Positions 14,115 to 22,671 of a DNA stretch of 32,023 bases are shown piece after piece. The position numbers and the translations under genes were made by a program. The DNA is from Planctomycetota bacterium. Its GTDB lineage: Bacteria; Planctomycetota; UBA1135; UBA2386. The stretch's first letter is position 1, and each line of letters starts with the position of its first letter. The stretch covers positions 1 to 32,023 of the forward strand of contig JAEUHU010000289.1 in the NCBI GenBank assembly GCA_016793305.1, read 5' to 3'. The notes beneath the pieces are model-generated. The model made no database searches and was not told the DNA's origin. It worked only from the letters and a program-made list of their open reading frames with translations.

Positions 14115-15215
14115 GTGCCGAAGTCCACCTTGTCCGCCCGTCTCGCCCTGCTGGTCCTGACGACGGGGATCGCGAGCGGGGCGGCCTATGCGCTCTATGC
14201 GACCCTGCGCCCCGAGGCCTCCGCCGTCTGGGTCGACGAGACGATCCAGGATGGCCCGACCTGGGGAGACAATCCCACCCTGGTGGTCGACGCGGTGGCG
14301 GGCTTCCGCCCGCGGCGCAAGACGATCGTGCGCCTGCCGATGCTCGCCGTCGACCAGACCGATCGGCGCGACTACGTGAAGCACCGCAACGGGGACGGGT
14401 TCCTGCGCCGCTCGGAACTGCCGTCCCCGCTGGATCGCCCGGCCGTGCTGATGGTCGGCGACAGCCACCTCGATGGCGTGGTCGGCACCGAGGACAACGT
14501 CGCCACGCAGCTCGAGGAAGCGCTCGGCGCTGCCGGCTCGCCCAGCTACGTGCTCAATGCCGGATGCGGCTACTACAGCCTCTGGCAACACGTGCTGCGG
14601 GCGCGCGACCTGATGCAGCACTATCGGCCCCAGGTCGTCGTCGTCGTCGTGTTCCTCGGCAACGACTTCCTGGACCTCGAGAACGTGACCTTCCCGCACC
14701 TCGACGACGCCCTGCGCGAGCTGCCACCCGGGGCGCTGACGGAGCCCGAGACCACCAGCCAGCGCCTGCTCGAGCTCGCCATCCCGGCTCCGTACGAAGC
14801 CGCGTTCTGGCAGGGCTTCAACCAGGCCCTCTACCTGCAGCAGCGGCCGGAACGCCTGTCGATCCTGCTGCGCAAGGCCGCCCACGCGGTCGACACGCTG
14901 CAGGCCGCGGGAACGCAGCACGGTGCGAAGATCGTCTGGGCCCTGCTGCCGTCGTTCGACCTGGTGTTCGCCGAGCACGCCCAGGGCCTCGGCAAGGTCG
15001 CCGACGAACTGGTGCGCAGCGGCATCCAGCGGCGCCTGCGCGACGGCTTCGTCGCACTGCTCGACGAACGCAAGGCACAGGTCGTGGACTTCGAGCCCCC
15101 GTTCCGCGCCAACGGCAGGCTCGACCTGTTCGCGTTGGACTTCCACGTCTACGTCCGCGGCCACCGCCTGATGGCGGACGTGCTGCGCGAGCCGATCCGA
15201 GCCCTGCTGCGCTGA
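14115..15215 (+). CDS. Secreted or membrane-anchored SGNH/GDSL-family hydrolase
   Basis: This 366-residue protein has an N-terminal hydrophobic segment (residues 9-29: RLALLVLTTGIASGAAYALYA without a clear cleavage site, so it may be an anchor). SGNH blocks are visible: block I GDSHLDG with nucleophile Ser117, block II NAGCGYYS (Gly150), and block III FLGNDFLD (Gly182, Asn183). The catalytic pair in block V would be Asp342 and His344 in LDFHVYVRGH; the family pattern is Asp-x-x-His, here one residue shorter. Family members are esterases, lipases, acyltransferases or polysaccharide deacetylases. The substrate is unknown. The start is a GTG at 14115 with no Shine-Dalgarno; TATGCT at 14101-14106 may be a -10 element giving a near-leaderless message. 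Confidence 0.82.
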   Translation: MPKSTLSARLALLVLTTGIASGAAYALYATLRPEASAVWVDETIQDGPTWGDNPTLVVDAVAGFRPRRKTIVRLPMLAVDQTDRRDYVKHRNGDGFLRRSELPSPLDRPAVLMVGDSHLDGVVGTEDNVATQLEEALGAAGSPSYVLNAGCGYYSLWQHVLRARDLMQHYRPQVVVVVVFLGNDFLDLENVTFPHLDDALRELPPGALTEPETTSQRLLELAIPAPYEAAFWQGFNQALYLQQRPERLSILLRKAAHAVDTLQAAGTQHGAKIVWALLPSFDLVFAEHAQGLGKVADELVRSGIQRRLRDGFVALLDERKAQVVDFEPPFRANGRLDLFALDFHVYVRGHRLMADVLREPIRALLR

Positions 15216-15240
15216 AGCGTGGGCCCGGCCGGGCGCGACT

Positions 15241-16554
15241 TCAGCCGCGCCGCCGCAGCGTCGCGTGGAAGCCGCCGTCCGCCACACCGGCGACCGGCAA
15301 CGTCAGGCGGCTGGCGAGCCGTTCGCAGCGCGGCACGGCCGGATCGGCCAGCACCGTCGTGACGACGTCGTCGTTCTCCTCGCGGTCGATCGAGCAGGTC
15401 GAGTAGACGACCGTGCCGCCCGGCTTGCACAGCGTGATCGCCTGGCGCAGCAGCCGCCGCTGCAGTTCGGCGAGCTCGGCGAACGTCGACGGCTGCAGGC
15501 GCGAACGCACTTCGACGCGACGGCCGAGCACGCCGGTGTTGCTGCACGGCACGTCGGCGAGCACCGCATCGGCCGGCGGCAGATGGACCGGATCGGCGAC
15601 GACCGTGACCACGTCCGTGAGCCGCAGTCGCGCGACGTTGTCGACGATGCGCTGCCGCCGCAGCGAATCCGGGTCGTAGGCGATCACCCGGCCACCGGGG
15701 CGCACCCGCTCGGCGAGCTCGGTGGTCTTGGTGCCAGGAGCCGCGCACAGGTCGACCACCGTCTGCCCAGGCTTGCACGGCACCGCCTCGGCAGCCGCCA
15801 GCGCGGTCGGATCCTGGACCACGAAGCGCCCGTCGCGGAACGCCAGCGTCGTGAACGGCGAGCCGCCGCCGGTCCAACGCAGCAGCCGCGGCGAAGGCCC
15901 GGGCTCGGTGGTCACGTCGGCCACCGCCAGTTCGGCCGCGAGCGCCGCGGGTTCGACGCCGGCCGAGGCGCGCAGGAACACGCCCGGCACGGCACTGGCC
16001 GCTGCGGCGATGCCGGCGAGCTCGGCGTCGGTGCAGTGGCCGCGCCAGCGCTGCAGCAGGAAGTCGGGCAGCGAGTGCACGATCGCCAACCGTTCGTCGA
16101 GGGCTTCGGGCAGCGGGGCCGGCAGCCGCAGGGTCCGGGTCGGCCCGAGCGGCAGTTCGTCGCACGGCTGCTGCGGATCGGCGGCGCGGTCCTGCACCGC
16201 GTCGCTCAGACGGCGCAGCACGGCGTTGGCGAAGCCGCGATTGCCGCGCACCAGTTCGACCGTCTCGTGCACCGCCGCGTGGGCCGGCATGCCGGCGACG
16301 AACAGCAGCTGGTAGGCGCCCAGACGCAGCACGACCTGCAGCTGCGGGTCCTTCGGCAGGCCGCGGTGCGCCAGCCCGAGCAGCACGTGGTCGAGCAGCC
16401 GCTGGCGACGCACGACCCCGTGCGCCAGTTCGAACGCGAACGCCTGGTCGCGCGGTGCCAGGTTGCGCGTCTGCAGCGCCTCGCGCAGCCGCTCGGCGCG
16501 ACCGCGCTGGAGCGCCACCAGGGCCTGCATCGCCGCACCGCGGGCGGTGCTCAT
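15241..16554 (-). CDS. rsmB: 16S rRNA (cytosine-967-C5)-methyltransferase RsmB
   Basis: This 437-residue protein would use SAM to methylate C5 of cytosine 967 in 16S rRNA. An N-terminal NusB-like helical RNA-binding domain covers about residues 1-135 (AAMQALVALQRGR, AFELAHGVVRRQRLLDHVL, YQLLFVAGMPAHAAVHETVELV, GFANAVLR). The C-terminal Rossmann methyltransferase domain has the SAM loop DLCAAPGTKTTEL, then DVPCSNTGVLGRRVEVR (motif IV Cys) and YSTCSIDREEN (motif VI, nucleophile Cys). Length and domain order match RsmB. It lies 34 bp downstream of fmt on the same strand, a classic fmt-rsmB operon order. The start ATG is at 16554. Confidence 0.95.
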   Translation of the reverse strand: MSTARGAAMQALVALQRGRAERLREALQTRNLAPRDQAFAFELAHGVVRRQRLLDHVLLGLAHRGLPKDPQLQVVLRLGAYQLLFVAGMPAHAAVHETVELVRGNRGFANAVLRRLSDAVQDRAADPQQPCDELPLGPTRTLRLPAPLPEALDERLAIVHSLPDFLLQRWRGHCTDAELAGIAAAASAVPGVFLRASAGVEPAALAAELAVADVTTEPGPSPRLLRWTGGGSPFTTLAFRDGRFVVQDPTALAAAEAVPCKPGQTVVDLCAAPGTKTTELAERVRPGGRVIAYDPDSLRRQRIVDNVARLRLTDVVTVVADPVHLPPADAVLADVPCSNTGVLGRRVEVRSRLQPSTFAELAELQRRLLRQAITLCKPGGTVVYSTCSIDREENDDVVTTVLADPAVPRCERLASRLTLPVAGVADGGFHATLRRRG

Positions 16555-16588
16555 CGGGCCTGCGGCGCGAACCGTCGGATCGGGACCA

Positions 16589-17521
16589 TCAGCCGAACCG
16601 CGCGTCGGGGGCGATGTGGTGCCCGCGCACGAACTCGCCGGCCGTCATGTTGCGGCCGTTGTCGGGCTTGATGCGCGTGATCCGGTAGATGTCCTTGCCG
16701 GTGCAGACGCGGATGCCCTCTTCGCCCGACGACTGCAGCCCGCCGGGAATGCCCATGCCGTAGAGGTCCTGCTCGACGGTGCCCTCCATCACGATGAAGC
16801 GCTTGTTGCCGAGTCGCGTCTGCGCGCCCGGCTTCGGCGTCATCGCGCGCACCAGCAGGTCGATCTCCTTGGCGGGCAGCTTCCAGTCGATCAGGCCGTG
16901 CTCCTTCTCGACCTTCGGCGCGTAGGTGGCCTTCGCCTGGTCCTGCGGGACGAACTTCGCCTTGCCGGACTCGATGAGCTGCAGCGCTTCGAGCAGCGCC
17001 ACGCCCGACAGTTCGGCGAGCCGGTCGCGCAGAGCACCGGCGTTCTCCTTCGGGCCGATCGGGGTCGGCTTGGTCAGCAGCACGTCGCCGGCGTCGAGCT
17101 GTTCGACGATGCGCATGATGGTGACGCCGGTCTCGGTGCGGCCGTCGCGGATCGCCCGCTGGATCGGCGCAGCACCGCGGTAGAGCGGCAGCAGCGAGGC
17201 GTGCGCGTTGAGCATGCCGAGCTTCGGCAGGTTGAGCAGCTCGGGCTTCAGGATCACGCCGTAGCTGACCACGATGCCGAGGTCGGGCTTCAGCTTGCGC
17301 AGCTGGTCGAGGAACTCGGCGCCGTGCGGGTCGCTCGGCTGCAGGCAGGTGAGGCCCAGCTCCTGGGCGCCGAGCTTGACGTCGCTGTCGTAGATCTTGC
17401 GGCCCCGCCCACGCGGCGCGTCGGGCTTGGTGACCACGAGATCCGGCGCGCGACCGCCGTCCTTGAGGGCCTTCAGCGATGGGATCGCGAAGTCGCTGCT
17501 ACCGAAGAAGACGATGCGCAA
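16589..17521 (-). CDS. fmt: Methionyl-tRNA formyltransferase
   Basis: This 310-residue enzyme formylates Met-tRNAfMet with 10-formyltetrahydrofolate so that translation can initiate with fMet. The TTG at 17521-17519 is chosen because it gives MRIVFFGSSDFAIPSL, the normal N-terminus, and a normal family length; the frame stays open about 530 nt further upstream but without homology. The N-terminal formyltransferase domain shows NAHASLLPLYRGAAPIQRAI (catalytic His and the SLLP folate motif) and GVTIMRIVEQLDAGDVL. The C-terminal tRNA-binding domain begins near KEHGLIDWKLPAKEIDLLVRA. A non-ATG start and no evident Shine-Dalgarno suggest modest expression. It is followed by rsmB, and divergent from a HIT-like gene across 135 bp. 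Confidence 0.95.
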   Translation of the reverse strand: MRIVFFGSSDFAIPSLKALKDGGRAPDLVVTKPDAPRGRGRKIYDSDVKLGAQELGLTCLQPSDPHGAEFLDQLRKLKPDLGIVVSYGVILKPELLNLPKLGMLNAHASLLPLYRGAAPIQRAIRDGRTETGVTIMRIVEQLDAGDVLLTKPTPIGPKENAGALRDRLAELSGVALLEALQLIESGKAKFVPQDQAKATYAPKVEKEHGLIDWKLPAKEIDLLVRAMTPKPGAQTRLGNKRFIVMEGTVEQDLYGMGIPGGLQSSGEEGIRVCTGKDIYRITRIKPDNGRNMTAGEFVRGHHIAPDARFG

Positions 17522-17656
17522 GGTCGTGGGTGCTGGCTCTGAGGTCGGAAGGGTCGTCGCACGGGGCGCGCGAAAACCGGCCGACGAACGGTAGCGGTGC
17601 CGCAGGACCGGGGCAAAGGTCTGCCGCGTTCGTCGTCGGTCCGCTACACCACCGCC

Positions 17657-18448
17657 GTGCAGCTCCCCCTCGAGGCCCATGCGTCCCTGGTGCCGTTCGC
17701 GCCGAACGCACAGCGCCAACTGGTCGTGTTCGGCGCGCCGGTCCAGCTGGTCTTCGTGCCCGGTCGCAAGCAGCGCCAGGATCGCGCGACCGCCGAACGT
17801 CCGGCGTTCCGGCGCAGCCCGGCGTCCCGCATCGTCGACGAGGAAGCGTTCTGGCGCGGGCAAGGCCATGCGCTGACGCCCAATCGCCATCCGTTCGCGG
17901 CCGGCCAGCGGTTGCTCTGGACCACCGACCGGCGCCGCGAGCCCGACGCGGTGTTCTGGGCGCTGTGCGGCGAATGGGTCGAGCGCAGCGGCGGCTCGGC
18001 GCTGGTCAACTCGATCGGGGCCGCGGCGACGATCGCGCGCTGCCACGCGCACCTCGTGCCCGAGCGCTTGCCGTTCCTCGACGCGCTGCCCGAACGTGCG
18101 TTCGCCGGCGACCTGATCGACCTGCCGGGCGGCGTCACGCTGGTCGAGAAGCAGGTGCCGTTCGCCCTGATCGGCGTGCGCACCGACAGCCCGGCGGCGC
18201 GCGCCGACGCGCTGCTGCGCCTCGCCGAGTCACGCCTCGTGGCGGCCTGGAACGTCGTGCTGCAAGGCGACACGGCCTGGGTGCTGCCGCGCGCGCTGGA
18301 GACGCCAGCGGAGTACTTCCCGTACGCGCTCGGCGCCGCCGAGCTGTGGGGTCGTTGGTGCTACATGGACGAGGCGCCGTTCGCGGCAGCGATCGGGGAA
18401 CGGCTCGAGCGCGCGCTGGTCGCCGCGGCGATGCCGAAGCTCGGCTGA
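17657..18448 (+). CDS. Possible HIT-superfamily (nucleotidyltransferase/hydrolase-like) protein
   Basis: This is a 263-residue protein if started at the GTG at 17657; the frame also allows a GTG at 17597. The region VNSIGAAATIARCHAHLVPE resembles the HIT/GalT fold, where an Asn strand is followed by a His-x-His motif. ADALLRLAESRLVAAWNVVLQGDTAWVLPR would be the strand-helix-strand part that lines the nucleotide site. Only two of the three usual histidines are seen (CHAHLV). Relatives include ATP adenylyltransferases and GDP-hexose phosphorylases. The assignment is tentative: no motif is diagnostic, and the first 60 residues (FAPNAQRQLVVFGAPVQLV) are not recognised. It is flanked by divergent fmt and convergent mtfA; no operon partner. 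Confidence 0.7.
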   Translation: MQLPLEAHASLVPFAPNAQRQLVVFGAPVQLVFVPGRKQRQDRATAERPAFRRSPASRIVDEEAFWRGQGHALTPNRHPFAAGQRLLWTTDRRREPDAVFWALCGEWVERSGGSALVNSIGAAATIARCHAHLVPERLPFLDALPERAFAGDLIDLPGGVTLVEKQVPFALIGVRTDSPAARADALLRLAESRLVAAWNVVLQGDTAWVLPRALETPAEYFPYALGAAELWGRWCYMDEAPFAAAIGERLERALVAAAMPKLG

Positions 18449-18479
18449 CGACGGTCGCGCGACGCGCCCGGGGCCCACC

Positions 18480-19265
18480 TCAGGCGCCGTCGCGACGGGC
18501 GGGATCCTGGCCGTAGAAGCGCTGCAGCTCGGCGTAGAGCGACGGGTGACGTCGGGCGAGCGCAGCGCCGCGTTCGAAGAAGCACTCGGTTGCCACCGCG
18601 AAGAACTCGGCCGGGTCGACCGCCCCGTAGTGGTCGAGCAGCGTCCGGGTGCCACGGTCCGCCGCCTTGCCCAGGGCGTCGAACTCGCGCTGCATCGTCT
18701 CGCGCCAAGGGGCGGCATCGGCCCGCGCCCGCAACGGCGGCCGTCCGTCGGCCCGGCCGTCGATCAAGTCGAGCTTGTGCGCGAACTCGTGCAGCACCAG
18801 GTTGTGCCCGTCCTTCGGGTCGAACGAACCGTGCCGCGACGCGTCCCAGGCGAGCACCACCGGACCGTCGCGCCAGGCTTCGCCGAGCACGTGGCGGTCC
18901 GCGTCCTGGACGCCCGACTCGTCCAGCCGACCGGGGCGACGCCAACCGGTCGGATAGACGAGCACCGTCGAGACGTTCGCGTAGTAGTCGTGGTCGAGCC
19001 CGAGCAACAGCAGGCACGCGGTCGCCGCGATCACGACCTTCTTCTCGTCGTCGACCACGAGGCCCCCGCAACCCTCCCAACGCCACTCGGCGATCACCAC
19101 GCGCAGGTCGCGCTGCAGGCGCTCCCGACAGCTGGGTGCGAGCTGCCGGTAGAACGGCAGCTGTTCGAGGAACGGCGACCAGTGCGGCGGGAACGGCCGA
19201 GCCAGTAGTCGCCGACGACGAAGCGTCCGCCACGGCGACAACAACCAGTCGGGGAGCTGCAGCAT
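18480..19265 (-). CDS. mtfA: Zinc-dependent peptidase of the MtfA (M90) family
   Basis: This 261-residue protein is close in length to E. coli MtfA (about 265 aa). The zincin motif HExxH is present in NLVLHEFAHKLDLIDG, and the family pattern continues with DPAEFFAVATECFFE, where the Glu residues complete the site, and AELQRFYGQDPA at the C-terminus. WRWEGCGGLVVDDEKKVVIAATACLL is also characteristic. In E. coli MtfA is a cytosolic aminopeptidase that binds the Mlc repressor and so affects glucose-phosphotransferase control; whether an Mlc partner exists here is unknown. The ATG at 19265 is chosen because homology begins at LPDWLLSPWR. The 158-bp gap upstream (19266-19423), shared with a divergent gene, shows no clear promoter. 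Confidence 0.92.
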   Translation of the reverse strand: MLQLPDWLLSPWRTLRRRRLLARPFPPHWSPFLEQLPFYRQLAPSCRERLQRDLRVVIAEWRWEGCGGLVVDDEKKVVIAATACLLLLGLDHDYYANVSTVLVYPTGWRRPGRLDESGVQDADRHVLGEAWRDGPVVLAWDASRHGSFDPKDGHNLVLHEFAHKLDLIDGRADGRPPLRARADAAPWRETMQREFDALGKAADRGTRTLLDHYGAVDPAEFFAVATECFFERGAALARRHPSLYAELQRFYGQDPARRDGA

Positions 19266-19423
19266 CAGGGATCTCTTCGGGGTACCACGCGAGTGGGCCA
19301 ACGCAGTCACCGGGAGTTTGCGGCGCCGCACGAGGCCCCGCCATGTCGTCGTCATGTTCGGCGTGCACCGGCCTGTTGCCGACGGAACCCATGGCGACGG
19401 CTGCGTACGGGTAAGGTGCGGTG

Positions 19424-21619
19424 ATGGTGAAGCGAGTCGCCGCCCTGATCCCCTTCCTGCTCGCGGGCATTGCAGCGACGCTACCGGGACAGCAGCCCGG
19501 GTTGCGCGCCGGGGAGAGCGACGTCGAGGTCGAGTTCGACGAAGTGTTCCCCGGCGCGGAGCCCGAGGACGCGTCCGGTGACAACACGGTCTGGTGCTGG
19601 CAGATCTTCGATGCAGTCGATCGACGACCGTTGCCCGGCGCCCTGGTGATGGTGCCATGGCATCCAGGTGGCGGTGTCGTCGATGCCGAACTGCACTATC
19701 AGTCCGTCGGCGTTGCCGACGACCACGGCTGGGTTCGTTTGCCGGCGCCGGCGGTCGTCGGCTGGCGCGACTACGTGTTCGCCGAGGCACCCGGCTACGT
19801 CAGCGACGAGCATTGCGGTCCCGGGATGGACAGGCGCGCACTGCTCCGTGGCATCGACGTTCCGGTCGAGCTCATCGACTACACGGGCCGTCCGGTCCCG
19901 AACGCCCGCATCGAGCTGGTGCTCGGGTGCGGGCACGTGCCGCCGCAGCGCACCGTCGTCGCCGATGCGAACGGGCGGGCCACCCTGCGCGCGATCGATC
20001 CGAGCCGACACGAGGACTTCTGCGTATGGGCACCGGGCTGGATCTACGGCCACTACCGTCTGCGCCACAGCTGGCGCGCAGGCGATCCGCCGGTGCCGAT
20101 CGACGTCGTGCCCGGCCGAACCGCCTCGGGTCGGGTGGTCGACGCGGACGGCAAGCCAGTGCCCGGCGTTCGCGTCGGCCCCGTCGGCGAGTTTGGGGAG
20201 CACCATCGTCCGTGGGCGCGCACCGATCGCGACGGTCGCTTCCATCTCGTCGGCCTCGATGCCTGGCAGGACCTGAAGGTCGACCCGCCGGCCCACCTCG
20301 CCCTTGGCACCAAGTACATCATGGCGCCGGCATCCGATGGCTTCTGCACCGTCGTGCTCGGCGCCACCGAGGTGGATTGCGACGTGGTCGTGAAGGCCGC
20401 CACGACTGCCGGGGAACCTGCGGACGACCTGCGCATCGTGGCCACGCGGACGAAGGACGGCCTCACCTTCACGGAGCTCACCGATGCCCTGGGCGAGGCT
20501 CACCTCGACCTGCCGCCCGGAATCTACGTGCTGCACGGCGACGGCGAGCTCGGCCGCTTCGGTCGCAGCCAACGCGAACTGGTCGTTGCCGCAGACCAGA
20601 CGACGCTCGCGCCACTCGTGGTGCCCAAGAACCCCACTGTGCTGGTCGACACCAAGCAGATCGACCACATGACCTTCGGCATCACGACCACGACCCGGTT
20701 CCGAGAGCTGGCAACCAGTCCTACCGACCTGCTGGAGATCCCGATCCCCGTCGACGAGCGAGCGACGTTCCGCATCTCACACCAGCACGACGGGGACCTG
20801 GTCGTTCGCTTCGTCGAGATCCCAGGCCCCGGCCAGACGATGGTGCTCGAAGGACCGCCGGTGACGAAGGTCCGGGCCCGTTTCGTCGGGCCCGACGGCA
20901 AGCCCGTGCCCGCGTCGCTGCGGCTGGAGCGAGCCGTCGCCTACGACTCGCTGGCGAGCCAACCGGACGAGGACGCTGCACCCACCGCCGAACTCGAGAC
21001 GTCGCGCGTCGGCACGCTGACGTGGGTCGCGTCGCCGCAGGACGAACGCCTGGCGATGCGCCTGGGTGACCTCGTCGCCGGCCGTGGCGACCTCGACCTC
21101 GGCGAGATCCGCTTCGAGGTCCAGCGCGCCCCGGAGCTCACCGTCGTGCTGCCCGCCGAGCTGAAGGAGGAAGGCGGCTCGGTGGAGGGGTACCGAGCCG
21201 ACGGCGTGCGCAGGCCAGGGGACGGCCTCGGCGAAGACGGGGTGATCGCGAGCGGCTTTGGCGACTTCGTCGCCGGAGATGTGCTGTGGGTCAAACCCCG
21301 AACGGAGGGCGCCATGCCGTTCCCGTTCGTGGTGCCTGGGCCCCCGCCGTGGACGGTGACCTATCCGACGACGTCGCTCACCCTGACGATGCGAAGCACG
21401 GCCGGCTTGCCAGCAACCACGCTGCAGGTGTTCGTCGACGGCACCCAGGTGACCTGGGAACGAGACGACGAGCCCGTACTCCGCCTGCTGGGCCTGGCGC
21501 CCGGCGAGCACACCCTGGTCGTCGCGGAACGCGCCCACCTCGCACGCCGCCTGCGGATCGCCATCGGCGCTGGCGAGCAGCGCGCGCTCGAAGTGCACCT
21601 GAACCAGCGCCCGGAGTGA
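19424..21619 (+). CDS. Large secreted protein with carboxypeptidase-regulatory-like (Ig-like) domains
   Basis: This 731-residue protein begins with a type I signal peptide (MVKRVAALIPFLLAGIAATLPGQQ). The mature part contains at least two recognisable CarboxypepD_reg-like beta-sandwiches: VELIDYTGRPVPNARIELVLGCG with DANGRATLRAI, and ASGRVVDADGKPVPGVRVGPV with DRDGRFHLVGL. KVRARFVGPDGKPVPASLRLE looks like a third. The repeated G-x-P-V-P and D-x-x-G-R-x-x-L patterns define this fold. The C-terminal end (LRLLGLAPGEHTLVVAE) resembles another Ig-like sandwich. Such proteins usually act at the cell surface in binding or adhesion; no catalytic domain is visible. The ATG at 19424 is preferred because AAGG (19413-19416) is 7 nt upstream; the GTGs at 19421 and 19427 are alternatives. 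Confidence 0.8.
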   Translation: MVKRVAALIPFLLAGIAATLPGQQPGLRAGESDVEVEFDEVFPGAEPEDASGDNTVWCWQIFDAVDRRPLPGALVMVPWHPGGGVVDAELHYQSVGVADDHGWVRLPAPAVVGWRDYVFAEAPGYVSDEHCGPGMDRRALLRGIDVPVELIDYTGRPVPNARIELVLGCGHVPPQRTVVADANGRATLRAIDPSRHEDFCVWAPGWIYGHYRLRHSWRAGDPPVPIDVVPGRTASGRVVDADGKPVPGVRVGPVGEFGEHHRPWARTDRDGRFHLVGLDAWQDLKVDPPAHLALGTKYIMAPASDGFCTVVLGATEVDCDVVVKAATTAGEPADDLRIVATRTKDGLTFTELTDALGEAHLDLPPGIYVLHGDGELGRFGRSQRELVVAADQTTLAPLVVPKNPTVLVDTKQIDHMTFGITTTTRFRELATSPTDLLEIPIPVDERATFRISHQHDGDLVVRFVEIPGPGQTMVLEGPPVTKVRARFVGPDGKPVPASLRLERAVAYDSLASQPDEDAAPTAELETSRVGTLTWVASPQDERLAMRLGDLVAGRGDLDLGEIRFEVQRAPELTVVLPAELKEEGGSVEGYRADGVRRPGDGLGEDGVIASGFGDFVAGDVLWVKPRTEGAMPFPFVVPGPPPWTVTYPTTSLTLTMRSTAGLPATTLQVFVDGTQVTWERDDEPVLRLLGLAPGEHTLVVAERAHLARRLRIAIGAGEQRALEVHLNQRPE

Positions 21620-21699
21620 CCGAACGCCAGGGCCACACCCCGCGAGATCGTCCGGCCCCCGCTCTGGCGCCCATAGCGACCCTGCGCTCTGATCACCGA

Positions 21700-22671
21700 A
21701 TGGACCCCCGGATCGAGCGCGCCCGCGAGATCGTCGCGTGCGAAGCGGCCGCCGTCCGCCAGGTGGCGGAACGGCTCGGCCCGACCTTCCTGCGGGCGCT
21801 CGAGCTGATCCTCGGGCTGCGTGGGCGCGTGGTCACCGCCGGCATGGGCAAGGCGGGTTTCATCGCCCAGAAGGTCTCGGCGACGCTCGCCTCGACCGGC
21901 ACCCCGTCGATCTTCCTGCACCCGGCCGAGGCCATCCACGGGGACCTCGGGCGCGTCGATCCGGGCGACGTGCTGCTGGCGTTCTCGAAGTCGGGCGAGA
22001 CCCAGGAACTGCTGGTGATGCTGCCGCACGTGAAGCTGGTCGGCGTGCCGGTGATCGCGATCACCCAGGACGCCCACTCGACGCTCGGCAAGCACGCCGA
22101 CCTGGTGCTCGAGCTCGGCCGCATCGACGAGGCGGGGCCGTACGGGCTCGCTCCGAGTGCTTCCACCACGGCTATGCTGGCGCTCGGCGACGCGCTGGCG
22201 CTGGTCGTGCAGGAAGGGCGGCGTTTCGGCCCCGAGGACTTCGCGCGCTTCCATCCCGGCGGCGATCTGGGCCGGCGCCTGATGAAGGTCGGCGAACTGA
22301 TGCGCACCGCCGAGCGCAACCCGCGCGTGCAGAGCGGCGCCACCGTGCTGCAGGCGATCGAGGTGATGACCCGCACGCCGGGAAGGCCGGGCGCCACCAG
22401 CGTCGTCGACCAGGGCGGCAAGCTGCTCGGCTTCTTCACCGACGGCGACCTGCGGCGCCTGATCGAACGTGGCCTCGCCAACCCGCGCGAACGCACCATC
22501 GACGAGGCGATGACCAGGAACCCGCGTTCGATCGGCCCGGACATGTTCGCCCTCGAGGCGCTGGCCTTCCTGCACCAGCACGCGATCGACCAGCTGCCGG
22601 TGGTCGACGCCGACGGCCGGCTGATCGGCCTGCTCGACGTGCAGGACCTGCTCAACCTGAAGATCGGATGA
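21700..22671 (+). CDS. kdsD: Arabinose-5-phosphate isomerase (KpsF/GutQ/KdsD family)
   Basis: This 323-residue enzyme interconverts ribulose 5-phosphate and arabinose 5-phosphate, the first dedicated step of Kdo synthesis for LPS. The N-terminal SIS domain shows GRVVTAGMGKAGFIAQKVSATLASTGTPSIFLHPAEAIHGDLG and LLAFSKSGETQELL in separate stretches, with the Ser-Gly-Glu-Thr phosphate loop and ASTTAMLALGDALA. FHPGGDLGRRL is a family signature. Two C-terminal CBS domains follow (residues about 205-323), with FFTDGDLRRLIE and GLLDVQDLL. Length and domain order match E. coli KdsD (328 aa). The start is the ATG at 21700; no clear Shine-Dalgarno. The stop overlaps the kdsC start as ATGA. It is first in the LPS operon. 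Confidence 0.95.
   Translation: MDPRIERAREIVACEAAAVRQVAERLGPTFLRALELILGLRGRVVTAGMGKAGFIAQKVSATLASTGTPSIFLHPAEAIHGDLGRVDPGDVLLAFSKSGETQELLVMLPHVKLVGVPVIAITQDAHSTLGKHADLVLELGRIDEAGPYGLAPSASTTAMLALGDALALVVQEGRRFGPEDFARFHPGGDLGRRLMKVGELMRTAERNPRVQSGATVLQAIEVMTRTPGRPGATSVVDQGGKLLGFFTDGDLRRLIERGLANPRERTIDEAMTRNPRSIGPDMFALEALAFLHQHAIDQLPVVDADGRLIGLLDVQDLLNLKIG

Noticed and set aside
15216..15240. GCCCGGCCGGGC between SGNH and rsmB stops as a terminator
   Set aside because: It is a self-complementary 12-mer without loop bases; the true hairpin would be about 4 bp, which is expected often in such GC-rich DNA.
18449..18479. GTCGCGCGAC palindrome between convergent HIT-like and mtfA stops as a terminator
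   Set aside because: The palindrome has no room for a loop, so the usable stem is only a few base pairs, and there is no T-run.
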